A stretch of DNA of 64,000 bases from Candidatus Denitrolinea symbiosum (GTDB lineage: Bacteria > Chloroflexota > Anaerolineae > Anaerolineales > Villigracilaceae). How positions within the stretch are numbered: the first letter of the stretch is position 1; every line of letters begins with the position of its first letter. Shown here in pieces: positions 53,237 to 61,662 of this stretch. The translations under genes and the position numbers were made by a program. Location: contig BLAA01000001.1 of assembly GCA_017312345.1 (NCBI GenBank), positions 1,550,001 through 1,614,000 of the forward strand, read 5' to 3'. The notes under the pieces are model-generated. The model saw nothing but the letters and a program-made list of their open reading frames with translations. It did not search any database and was not told the DNA's origin.

Positions 53237-53890
53237 TCAATCACCAGCAAGCGGCAGGTTATTGTATTCGGCTTTGCTTACCTGGTCCGCTTTTGGGAGT
53301 CTGCTCATGCGAGCGGCAAGGGTCCTTTCATCCTGTTCCCGATTCCGCGCGGCGGTGATTTTCTGGCGCCGATATTCTGGATTTGACCAGGGATCATAGG
53401 CCTCCCGTTCAGGCAGGTTGGGGATCCACTTTGTTACTAGAGGAGTGGCAGCCATAGTTTGCTCCTTTCGAGAATTGGTTTGAATATATATCCAAGCTCT
53501 TGCGCCAAGCCAGATCATCGCGCCTGCAAAGAGTATGAGAGCGAGAGCGCTTGTGAGGATTGTGAGTGCGTTCATCCAGGTTTTGTAGGCGAGGTCGCGG
53601 TGGGCTAAATCCTGGCTGAGGGCTTGGATATCATGCTGATATTGGGCGTCCAGCAGTTGTTGCTCGCGCTGAATTTGTCGAACCTCAGCATCGGTTTGGG
53701 CGGTGGCAAGGCGTTCATCCAACTCGTTCATGGCCTTTTGGTGAGCGGTGTCAACTTCGATACGATTTGCCGTAGCCCTAGAGGTTATGGGATTTAGAAG
53801 ATCAGTTCCTGCAAGCGCAATTCCTGTGATCAATCCTGTAACGAGCAAGACAATCAGTACTGAAGTTTTGAGTGAATTGAAGACTGACAT
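53237..53890 (-). CDS. Two-helix membrane protein with coiled coil and possible internal start
   Basis: This 217-residue protein has an N-terminal membrane helix (about residues 8-28), a charged coiled coil (about 40-98), a second helix (about 108-132) and a polar C-terminal part (about 145-217). AAAGGAAAT precedes the start at 53890. A second, stronger ribosome binding site, AAAGGAGCAAACT, stands directly before an in-frame ATG at 53455, which would give a separate 72-residue product beginning MAATPLVTKWIPNLP. Its upstream region is separated from the NTPase/radical SAM operon by a terminator. Family not recognised. Confidence 0.7.
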   Translation of the reverse strand: MSVFNSLKTSVLIVLLVTGLITGIALAGTDLLNPITSRATANRIEVDTAHQKAMNELDERLATAQTDAEVRQIQREQQLLDAQYQHDIQALSQDLAHRDLAYKTWMNALTILTSALALILFAGAMIWLGARAWIYIQTNSRKEQTMAATPLVTKWIPNLPEREAYDPWSNPEYRRQKITAARNREQDERTLAARMSRLPKADQVSKAEYNNLPLAGD

Positions 53891-53956
53891 AAGGGATTTC
53901 CTTTCTTCTGTGTCGAATACAGAGTGATTTCTTTTGTTCTGCTCTGAATTTACTAT

Positions 53957-54020
53957 ATAGGGCCTGTCTAGGTAAACCTGAAAACCTGACAGGAATCAAA
54001 AAATGTCCTGGCAGGTAAGA
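53957..54020. promoter_or_regulatory. Inverted and direct CCTG-type repeats upstream of the 53890 start
   Basis: CCTGTCTAGG, CCTGACAGGA and TCCTGGCAGG lie within about 64 bases. CCTGACAGGA and TCCTGGCAGG form an inverted repeat with one mismatch, and the two CTGTCT/CTGACA words are 22 bases apart. A TATATAG lies just downstream on the minus strand. It may be a regulator site for the membrane protein gene. Confidence 0.4.
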
Positions 54021-54028
54021 TCGAATCG

Positions 54029-54060
54029 AAAACGAGAAGGCGTCTTGACCTTCCCGTTTT
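54029..54060 (-). terminator. Terminator of the NTPase/radical SAM operon
   Basis: On the minus strand AAAACGGGAAGG pairs with CCTTCTCGTTTT (one mismatch) around an 8-base loop, giving a hairpin that ends in a T run. It lies 26 bases beyond the radical SAM stop codon. Confidence 0.75.
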
Positions 54061-54086
54061 CTGTCGTGAGGCTGTCACGATGCTGT

Positions 54087-55505
54087 TTATTGCAAACAGT
54101 TATGTTTTTTGAGGAGGCGCAAGCCTTCTAGACGCAAGGCGTACGGGAACAAGGTTTGATAGATACGGCAATTGGGGCTGGGCGCATCCCATCTCCCGCT
54201 AGCTCGATATGTTTCCAATGGGCATCCCCCGGCGCATCGGTAGCGATAAATGCACTGATTGCAGATTTCCTTTTGTTCTACCGACAAATTTTGTATCGGG
54301 CCATTTTGCACTTGTAAGAGAAGATCGCTTGTCGGTATGTGGGAAATTGGATCTTCAAGAAGCATCTGGCATTGTGAAAGCGCGCCCCGATGATTGATTA
54401 CCAGATAGGATGAGCCTACGCCACAGGCGTGAACGTGACTTCCCACCTGAGCGCGATCCAGTAGCCCGTTCAGAAATGGGCGAGTGGGCAATATTTCCTC
54501 AAAAACCTGATAGGCAGCCAGCATTCCTTCGATCAAGGCGGTTTCTTCGGCGGCGAGGTCTTCCCGTGAACCGGGCTTATGACGGTAAAAATTCAGGCTG
54601 ACGGGAAGGTCGCGGTCTAGCGCCCAGCGTGTCGCGTCGGCAATTCCACCCGCGTTCTCGCGCGTCACGGTGATTGTTATCATAGGAACAAGGCCGGCTG
54701 GTAACAGGATTTTGTCAATAGTCTGGCTAACGGTTTGAAAAGAACCTTTTCCATTGCGATAGGGACGCATTCTGTCATGTGTTTGTTCTATGCCATCAAG
54801 AGAGATCATCAACTTCACGCCGTTTTCAAGCATCCATGCAACTTCTTCCCCACGGATACGTGTCCCGTTACTAAGGATAACTTGTTGTAATTCCAGATTA
54901 CTTTCTTTTGATAGTTCGTGAGCGCGTTCTGATAGCCGCTTGATGAGGCGAAAATATAAGATTGCCTCTCCTCCCGCATATTTTAGCTTGACGCCTTTGA
55001 ATTTCTGCTTCAACGCGGTGGAAAATATTTTTTCGACGGAATTCAGACCTATAGTTTCATTCATGGATTCTGATGATTTCCGCACATAACAATATGGACA
55101 ATCTAGATTGCAGGCGTTTGTAACGTGCATCCAAACGGTCAGTGTTTCGGGAATTGGCCGCGGTGTTTGAATAGGAACATCCTGCGGCAGAATCAAATTT
55201 TGTTGGGCCAAAATATGGTCTGTAGGTTGAGTAAGCGGTTGCGGCTGACAGAAGTTTTGCCAACGTTCCCAGGCCGGAATGTTGAGCGCGCTTGGTCCCT
55301 GCGGAGCATATGGGCTGAATGCAAGGCGAAAATTTTGCGGCAACGCGTCTTCATATATGTTCTCCGCCTGCCTATAGAGACGGTTTGTAAATGATTGTAC
55401 CGGCGCTTTAACGCTTTCAGTTGAGGGACAAGCGCAATCATCCTCGTAGAAAATCTGTGTATCCGTGAGGATGATCGGTTGTGTATTAGATTGGGAGTGT
55501 TTCAT
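54087..55505 (-). CDS. Radical SAM/SPASM protein with PqqD-like N-terminal segment
   Basis: This 472-residue enzyme has the radical SAM cluster motif CNLDCPYC (Cys 132, 136, 139) and a C-terminal SPASM region with many cysteines (HACGVGSS, LSQCQML, CNQCIYRYRCAGGC, SPNC) that would bind further Fe-S clusters. The region before the barrel, with FRLAFSPYAPQGPSALNIPAW (about residues 59-80), resembles PqqD-type peptide-recognition segments of RiPP maturases. The start at 55505 has AAAGGA upstream; it follows the large NTPase gene by 4 bases. Substrate is unknown; a peptide or protein is inferred from the SPASM architecture. Confidence 0.85.
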   Translation of the reverse strand: MKHSQSNTQPIILTDTQIFYEDDCACPSTESVKAPVQSFTNRLYRQAENIYEDALPQNFRLAFSPYAPQGPSALNIPAWERWQNFCQPQPLTQPTDHILAQQNLILPQDVPIQTPRPIPETLTVWMHVTNACNLDCPYCYVRKSSESMNETIGLNSVEKIFSTALKQKFKGVKLKYAGGEAILYFRLIKRLSERAHELSKESNLELQQVILSNGTRIRGEEVAWMLENGVKLMISLDGIEQTHDRMRPYRNGKGSFQTVSQTIDKILLPAGLVPMITITVTRENAGGIADATRWALDRDLPVSLNFYRHKPGSREDLAAEETALIEGMLAAYQVFEEILPTRPFLNGLLDRAQVGSHVHACGVGSSYLVINHRGALSQCQMLLEDPISHIPTSDLLLQVQNGPIQNLSVEQKEICNQCIYRYRCAGGCPLETYRASGRWDAPSPNCRIYQTLFPYALRLEGLRLLKKHNCLQ

Positions 55506-55509
55506 CACA

Positions 55510-58500
55510 TCATCCTTTGTTTGAAAGACCAAAGGTATGTATTAAAAATTCGCTTAGATCGCCGAAGTCGGCGATTTTAATCTTTGAAACGCCGAATTTC
55601 TCGCGTGCTTCTACCACGAATTTATGTAAGCCTTCCAGTTCAGATGGGTTGAAGCTTTTGATATGCTCGTAGCAAGAATCATAGATGATCGTCAGAGCGC
55701 TGGAGCGAGGTGAAAGCAACTGTGCATAGGCTAACGCTAACACAAATGCATCGGCAACTTTCTGAAAGAGTTGTTTTGCTTTCGAATCCTGGCGAATTAT
55801 GGCGTGACGTTTTTCTTTATCGGATTCGGTGTTTTTAAGAGAGTTTGTGAATTCATTAAACTGATCCAACGCCATACGTCCTCTCAAACCATGCATTTTG
55901 CTGAGTTGATAATACACATAAAGATCGTCTCGCTCTGCGGATGGCAGGGAATTTCCCTTTTTAATCTGGCAGTCTGCTGGCAATTTTTTTTCGATTTCTG
56001 TTAGTATGCTCTCTGCCTGTTCATATTTTCCAAAATGATAGTGTGTCCACGCGATATCTACACGAGCATCCAATTCCAAGCGAAAGTTATTAAGTTCTTT
56101 TGCAAGATTAACGGCTTGGTCCAGATAATAGAGGGCATCGTCGTTATGGCGTTGTTTTTGCTTTGGATTATTTTGGATAAATTGAATTAGATCGCGTTCC
56201 AAGCATGCTTTTTCGATCCAAGCTTCTACACGGCGAATTTTTTCGTGAGAGGCATCTCCCCGTGTGAATATATCAATCGCTTGATCTATTGCGCGTTTGG
56301 CGGTTTCCAGAACGATTTCGGGGGTATCGCCGCGTAGATGATAAGGTTCACTTTTTCGTTTTGCTAAGCGGCGTAACGCTTCGCTCAGTTGTAATAGAGA
56401 CAATCCCAAGCCGCGTTGATCTTCTGCAAGGTCGAAGTAGGCAGTGGCGATGGCCGCTTCAATCCACGCTAAGTCAGGGCGGGAGTGGTCGTTATCAATT
56501 AAAGCAAGTGTGTTATACGAATACGCGATGGGAACTTCAGCGCCTTGTTTTTTTCTTAGTTCAAGAGCGTCAAGGCATAAACGGCGGCCACGGGTGTGTC
56601 CCCGATCTGACAGTACTCGTGCCAGATTGTTGCGCGTGGTTGCTTCTCTGTCAGGCGATTTTTCTTCTCGCATGTGAAGCAACGCCCTTCCATAAGCATC
56701 CCGAGCTTGAGATGAATTTCCTTGATTTGCATAACCATATCCCAAATAATTGTAATAAATAGAAGCTATTCTTCTAAGTTTTGTTTCAGCCGGATGATCT
56801 TTAAAGCCAGTCTCATTGCGGTCTGGAAAGACCATTTCGCTTTGAGGGGCTTGCAATAATTTCTCCAACTCCTGCACTTGTTTTCCCATCTTTTCAAGCG
56901 TTGAATCCACATCAATACCGGCAAGGATGCGCGCGTAATCGCGCCACAATGCCCTTTCGCTACGCGTTAAAGTGTTCTGCCAAGACGGGATAAAGAAATT
57001 TGCATCGTCCACCTTTTCTCTACTCCACTGTTTGATAGCATCTTCTAGTTTTTCAGCAAATTCAATTGCTCGAGAAAAATCCTTACGTAAGTCAAATCGC
57101 TTGATCCAGTCGCTTGCGTCGTTTTGTAGCGCGAAACGTTTGAAAGCGTGTAGGGGTTCCTCGTTTCGTTTCTTGAGCGATTCCCATTCTTCTATTTTTC
57201 CAAATTCTTTTAGCGCATACGCGGGATCTTCCAATAGTTGCCACAATTCCGCGCGGATCACGGCATCAGCATCCTCGTCGTTCGCGGTCCATTTTTGATC
57301 GGCGAGTTCAAATAATTCGTTATTGAAATTAGTAGTAAAATCTTGTAGTAAAGAATAATGCAAATCTTCCAATTCCCATTGCTGAATCTCAATCCGTAAT
57401 GTAATATGTTCGAGTAACTGTCGTTTTGGCTGAATAGGGAGGCGAACCTCCAAGGCCAGAGAGGGCCGTTCAAAGTGTAGTTGACGTTCGGCGTTTGCTT
57501 GAATCTCGGTTAATTCTTCCAGTTTTTCTTGGTATTGATGTTGCGCCCAAGATTCCAATTTTGCATATAATTTTTGGCGGGCATCTTGCTCCATTTTTCT
57601 TCCGCGTTCGTCTCCGGCCAGGGCATTAGTATAGATGCGATAAATTTCATCTTGCAATCCGAGACGCCCATCTGGGCGTATTTTTACAATAGTTAAATTC
57701 CGCAGAGTGTCCAACTCTTTTTCTATTTGCTCATTCTTCCGCAAAAGTTCAGAATCTTTTGCCTTGCGTTCCAGCCAAGCTTTGGGCGGCTCGTTAGGAT
57801 CGCTGTGGAAACAATAGTGTAGTTGTTCTGTATTTAATCCGCGAGGCGCTCGCACTAACGCCTTGAGTATCTCGGCGCGTAGATTGGGGCGTGCAAAAAG
57901 CAGGCGGATAAAGCCAGACTCGATTTCCTTTTGCGCCCGTTTGATGTCTCCCTCAATTTGTTGACTTTTTCGCGCTTGTTCTGGCGATTCTTGCAAGCGA
58001 TCAGGTATGGCGCTGTCTTCGATGATCAAATCTGTGTAAAGCGCTAGCCGCACTGGTTGGCCGCCAGTATAGATCCAGAGGGTTTCCAATCGTTCATCAT
58101 CTTTAACAATATTTTTCATTGTAGCAACGATTTGCCCTTGTTCGGGGTGGTCCTTTTCTGCTTCGATAATGGCTTGGAAATAGGTGCGCGTATCTTCCAG
58201 TTGGAAGGAATCGATGTCAGCCATGGGAGTCAGTTTACAATCAGGTTGGCTCGAGGCAGCGCGGGCAATGGCGTTGAAAAAGGATTTGCCTTCATCGTTT
58301 CGCCCTACTAATATCAAGGTTGTGTTACGGAATCCCCCCTCTCGAATTTGCTTCAACAGCCATTGATATGTGTAAAATTGCATGTCTTCTGGCCGCAGTA
58401 ATCCTTCTTCAAGTAGTAGTTCTGTTCCGCCAATTGGATAGAGTTTTTCCACAGTGTCAAAGACCAACACGATACGACTTAGTTTAGAGTTTTCATGGTA

Positions 58501-58980
58501 ATCGTTTAGAAACTCGTTTTCAATTTCTTGTCCGATTTCCTGAATACGTTGAAAGTCGCCCATGTAAAAACGTTTGCCTTGGAATCTATCGTAAGCGCTA
58601 TCGTATCGGGTAAAATTCATATTGCTTCCGGGCCAGACCAGGGCATCTCGAATGGCGCGCATAAACGGAGCGCGCGCGTGTAGGCGGGGAGCGCTGACGT
58701 CAATCAGATCGCCGATAACGGCCTGGCCGTGATTAGTCCAATCCCACTCGGGATGAGAAGCGGGAATGGGTCCGCGGACTTCCCGGCTGTGTACATTTCC
58801 GCCGCGCCATAAAATTTCCTCTGATAATCGGGATTTTCCCATACCACCCTGACCGCGAATGAACAGGATGTTACAAGATGCGTTGGGGCGATAGATTGCA
58901 TTGTGGATAGTTTTCAGTTGGGGCGCGCGATTAACCAACATGGGTGCGCGTCGGGTTGCGAGGAAGGATATGTCACTCAT
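55510..58980 (-). CDS. Large STAND-like NTPase with helical-repeat C-terminus
   Basis: This 1156-residue protein has a P-loop GQGGMGKS (residues 43-50) and a Walker B-like SRIVLVFDTVEKLYP (about 165). WIYTGGQPVRLALYTDL (about 310) resembles the motif after the nucleotide-binding domain of STAND ATPases. The region from about 350 to 620 is charged helix, and from about 700 to 1090 TPR-like repeats are seen (YYNYLGYGYANQGNSSQARDAYGRALLHM, then ATTRNNLARVLSDRGHTRGRRLCLDALEL). No effector domain was recognised. AGGAG precedes the ATG. It is probably a sensor or scaffold of the operon. Confidence 0.85.
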   Translation of the reverse strand: MSDISFLATRRAPMLVNRAPQLKTIHNAIYRPNASCNILFIRGQGGMGKSRLSEEILWRGGNVHSREVRGPIPASHPEWDWTNHGQAVIGDLIDVSAPRLHARAPFMRAIRDALVWPGSNMNFTRYDSAYDRFQGKRFYMGDFQRIQEIGQEIENEFLNDYHENSKLSRIVLVFDTVEKLYPIGGTELLLEEGLLRPEDMQFYTYQWLLKQIREGGFRNTTLILVGRNDEGKSFFNAIARAASSQPDCKLTPMADIDSFQLEDTRTYFQAIIEAEKDHPEQGQIVATMKNIVKDDERLETLWIYTGGQPVRLALYTDLIIEDSAIPDRLQESPEQARKSQQIEGDIKRAQKEIESGFIRLLFARPNLRAEILKALVRAPRGLNTEQLHYCFHSDPNEPPKAWLERKAKDSELLRKNEQIEKELDTLRNLTIVKIRPDGRLGLQDEIYRIYTNALAGDERGRKMEQDARQKLYAKLESWAQHQYQEKLEELTEIQANAERQLHFERPSLALEVRLPIQPKRQLLEHITLRIEIQQWELEDLHYSLLQDFTTNFNNELFELADQKWTANDEDADAVIRAELWQLLEDPAYALKEFGKIEEWESLKKRNEEPLHAFKRFALQNDASDWIKRFDLRKDFSRAIEFAEKLEDAIKQWSREKVDDANFFIPSWQNTLTRSERALWRDYARILAGIDVDSTLEKMGKQVQELEKLLQAPQSEMVFPDRNETGFKDHPAETKLRRIASIYYNYLGYGYANQGNSSQARDAYGRALLHMREEKSPDREATTRNNLARVLSDRGHTRGRRLCLDALELRKKQGAEVPIAYSYNTLALIDNDHSRPDLAWIEAAIATAYFDLAEDQRGLGLSLLQLSEALRRLAKRKSEPYHLRGDTPEIVLETAKRAIDQAIDIFTRGDASHEKIRRVEAWIEKACLERDLIQFIQNNPKQKQRHNDDALYYLDQAVNLAKELNNFRLELDARVDIAWTHYHFGKYEQAESILTEIEKKLPADCQIKKGNSLPSAERDDLYVYYQLSKMHGLRGRMALDQFNEFTNSLKNTESDKEKRHAIIRQDSKAKQLFQKVADAFVLALAYAQLLSPRSSALTIIYDSCYEHIKSFNPSELEGLHKFVVEAREKFGVSKIKIADFGDLSEFLIHTFGLSNKG

Positions 58981-59019
58981 GAGCGGATCTCCTGGGTTGA
59001 TGGGCGGACGTTATAAAAT

Positions 59020-60087
59020 CTATTTGATTTCTCGTAATAGCTCACGTAATCCATCGCAGATTTGATAAAATGGGGGAACAGGCGATACGTTGATAATTGA
59101 GCCAACGTCGAACAGATTTTGGACGATTTCATCCAAATAGAAATTGTTGATCTTCAAGAGCGCTTCAACATCAGTTTGCGACCATTGATCTGGAAGTTCC
59201 TTTGCAATGTAATGTAATGTTTTAAATCCATCTGGGCGCAAAGAGAATCGAGATCTTCCATTGCCATTGCTTCGCTCGATGATTACTTTGCAGCATTCTT
59301 GAAAATCTGCATCCGTCAATTGTTTCCAATTGGTTTCCAGCCCTCTCTTGAAAAAGAAGCAGTTAGCAAGTGGGTGATTCCATTGATAATGTTGCAGTTC
59401 GTTCATCCACTTCGATGGGTCCGTGGTTGATCTTGATCCGCTTTTACGAATAAGATTCTCGAATTGTTCAAACGCAAAATCACGCGATGGAGGATCGAAC
59501 TGGTGAAGATACAGCGGTGGATTTGGCAGGTCGCGGCGAATAGCGTCTCCTTTTACTAGGCGTTCGGGACGATGAGCAATAATCAGGCGAATGCAATCTC
59601 TTTCGTATAACGGTTGCAGAATACGGGCGCTGAAAACATCGGCTTGTGACTCCGTAAGTTCATCGTAACCATCCGCGAGAACAATAACCGCCTTGTTCGG
59701 GCGTTTATAGCAAATCTGCTTGACAAAGGCACTAAGGATTGCGGAGATATTCGGTATTTCGCTAATCGGCGTAATTGAATAACGACTCGTTGCCGCTTCT
59801 TGGATATTTTGAAACCAGGCTTCGCAGGCCTCCGAATTGATTAGGCGGTTGAGGTCTTCTCGCTCATCTAGATGGACCAAACTTGGAATATTTATGAAGA
59901 TTACAAAACGGCTTTCCCACTCTTTTTCCAGTTTTTTTAATAACCAGGTTTTCCCTCCACCAGGCGGCGCGATGACTTGCATGACGCGTTTTTGCGCGGT
60001 ATCATCATCCGCCCAATTCCGAATTTTTGCCAACGCAGCGGGACGATCTACGAAGACATCCTGATCGTACTCATCACAAGAGAACAT
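59020..60087 (-). CDS. AAA/STAND-type ATPase
   Basis: This 355-residue protein has DRPAALAKIRNWADD before the P-loop APPGGGKTWLL (residues 40-50) and a Walker B segment AVIVLADGYDEL (about 130-141), followed by LIIAHRPERL, a sensor-like motif. The C-terminal about 100 residues look like a winged helix or helical lid (FKTLHYIAKELPDQWSQTDVEALLKIN). GGGGAGGG precedes the ATG. Genes on both sides are in the same orientation with gaps of 39 and 61 bases. Confidence 0.85.
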   Translation of the reverse strand: MFSCDEYDQDVFVDRPAALAKIRNWADDDTAQKRVMQVIAPPGGGKTWLLKKLEKEWESRFVIFINIPSLVHLDEREDLNRLINSEACEAWFQNIQEAATSRYSITPISEIPNISAILSAFVKQICYKRPNKAVIVLADGYDELTESQADVFSARILQPLYERDCIRLIIAHRPERLVKGDAIRRDLPNPPLYLHQFDPPSRDFAFEQFENLIRKSGSRSTTDPSKWMNELQHYQWNHPLANCFFFKRGLETNWKQLTDADFQECCKVIIERSNGNGRSRFSLRPDGFKTLHYIAKELPDQWSQTDVEALLKINNFYLDEIVQNLFDVGSIINVSPVPPFYQICDGLRELLREIK

Positions 60088-60148
60088 GGAACCCTCCCCA
60101 TCCTTGTGGGTTCACAGAATATTCCTATCGCCGTTCCCGAATGGAGGG

Positions 60149-61354
60149 TTACGTAGAAACATTAGCCTCCAACTTTTTTTTACAGGACTCCCAATCATCT
60201 TGGTTGAATTGAGTTGAATCTGGATCTCGGGATAGGTGCGCGTCAATCAAGTCGCTAACAATTCCCAACAGTCTTCGGGGTGACCCTTCTGCGGCGTTGA
60301 TCAGTTTTTTGTCCAGATTCAGATTGGGCGTTGCCAGGCTGTCGAGCCCAACGCGATGAGGCCCCGACCCTGGTGTGGCGGCGCGGAATCTCTGTGCTAA
60401 TAGCCGCTGCATGGTTGCGTCATCCCACTCAATTATAGAGAAAAAACTATCAAATTGCAAGCCTTTCAGACAAGTTTGTAGATAGATTTTTATCGTATTT
60501 TCTAGTTCCAACGGCAGGAACATTTTTGGAAAAACATTTTGTTTTCCCATACGTGGAATCAAATCGAATAGAGGGCTAATCAAATCCAGCATGAATCTGA
60601 GGGAACGTTGTCTGGTATCCACGCCGTCTATAAGGATGAAGAAACGGTCAAAGCCCCATTCCTGTGCTGTGTCTAGTCCCTGCCAAAAATCGTCCCATGA
60701 TATTTCCTTTCTTGAGACAGAAGGGATTAATTCTTCCAGGAGATTTTTTAGTTCTTCCGATGAACCCACATATTTTGCAGGCGCTTTCCCGATGAGTCTC
60801 CAATCCTGACTGATGCCCCATATTGGATCTATAAGAGCTGTTTCTGGGTGTGTCATTTTTTCTATTAGGGTTCGGAGCAATCGTTGTAACTGCCTACCGC
60901 CAATAACAGCTTGCCGTTTTAATGCAGAGATTTGGCTTGATGTAGGAGGGCTGTAAGGATTAAACCGTTCTATGATTGTAAGAGTTAAGTCTATTGATAA
61001 CGCTCGCGCCAGGCGCGCTCCATGCTCTTCATGAGAAAGCGGCTGCTTGATATCTTCTCCAAGGATGTATGTGATCGCAAGCGTTTCATCAAGAATCGTG
61101 CGGCAGTCAGCCTCCAGATTCAACCGTAGAGAACTTTTTCCGCTGCCCGGAGATCCATAAATAAAAGATGGTTGTGGGGATCGCAGTTTTTTTATCAAGT
61201 CTCCCTGAGACGGCAATGAGAAAGGCGTAGAGAAATAGGAGTAGAAAATGTCCTGTACGCGCATTAATTCTTGTTCGGCTACTGGAGTTTCAAAAGGATC
61301 GTGACTTAGCCCGATATTCTTAATGAAGTTAGCGCGTATATTCTGTTCGTCCAT
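60149..61354 (-). CDS. P-loop NTPase with N-terminal DPF motif
   Basis: This 401-residue protein starts MDEQNIRANFIKNIGLSHDPFETPVAEQEL. The opening GLxxDPFxxxxAExE recurs, in looser form, in the two NTPases upstream and marks a family of Chloroflexota and cyanobacterial ATPases. The P-loop is GSPGSGKSSL (residues 67-76) and Walker B is FDRFFILIDGVDTRQ (about 216-230). The C-terminal AEGSPRRLLGIVSDLIDAHL resembles the lid of AAA/STAND domains. No effector domain is visible. The 308-base gap upstream contains the heptamer array. Confidence 0.83.
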   Translation of the reverse strand: MDEQNIRANFIKNIGLSHDPFETPVAEQELMRVQDIFYSYFSTPFSLPSQGDLIKKLRSPQPSFIYGSPGSGKSSLRLNLEADCRTILDETLAITYILGEDIKQPLSHEEHGARLARALSIDLTLTIIERFNPYSPPTSSQISALKRQAVIGGRQLQRLLRTLIEKMTHPETALIDPIWGISQDWRLIGKAPAKYVGSSEELKNLLEELIPSVSRKEISWDDFWQGLDTAQEWGFDRFFILIDGVDTRQRSLRFMLDLISPLFDLIPRMGKQNVFPKMFLPLELENTIKIYLQTCLKGLQFDSFFSIIEWDDATMQRLLAQRFRAATPGSGPHRVGLDSLATPNLNLDKKLINAAEGSPRRLLGIVSDLIDAHLSRDPDSTQFNQDDWESCKKKLEANVST

Positions 61355-61577
61355 GCGACACCTTACACGACAGGCTTTTGATTGCGAGTTGCCTGATTTC
61401 CACGGCTATAAACATGATTGTGAAAGCGTTTCTAGAGAAATCTTCCCTGATATTGCTTGCCAGAGAAGATACATTGCCACATCCGCGTGATAGCGCAAAA
61501 ACGGCGCGCGGTTTTCGAAATGTAAGTCAGATGTATTCGCGCAAATCCATTGCGCCGTCTTCTTGACATCAACTTTA

Positions 61578-61639
61578 CTATCAAGATGCTGTCAGCGAGA
61601 ATATCGGTTTCTGTCAATAGCCTGACAAGTAACTGTCAA
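61578..61639 (-). promoter_or_regulatory. Array of TTGACAG-like heptamers at 11-bp period
   Basis: On the minus strand TTGACAG (61639-61633), TTGTCAG (61628-61622), TTGACAG (61617-61611), a degenerate unit (61606-61600), CTGACAG (61595-61589) and TTGATAG (61584-61578) start exactly 11 bases apart. Heptamers with 4-base spacers on one face of the helix are the known binding pattern of SARP and related OmpR-type winged helices. The gene just upstream encodes such a winged helix. No clear -10 box was found downstream. Nothing else is seen in the gap 61355-61662. Confidence 0.7.
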
Positions 61640-61662
61640 AAATGTATTCTGAAGAATAAAAC

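Noticed and set aside
52116..53240. 374-codon leftward frame covering the 52146-53036 gene
   Set aside because: It mirrors a conserved-family gene with ribosome binding site and terminator; no domain is recognisable in the shadow.
61378..61617. Small frames of about 60 codons in the gap between two NTPase genes
   Set aside because: No ribosome binding site or recognisable pattern on either strand; the heptamer array explains part of the gap better.
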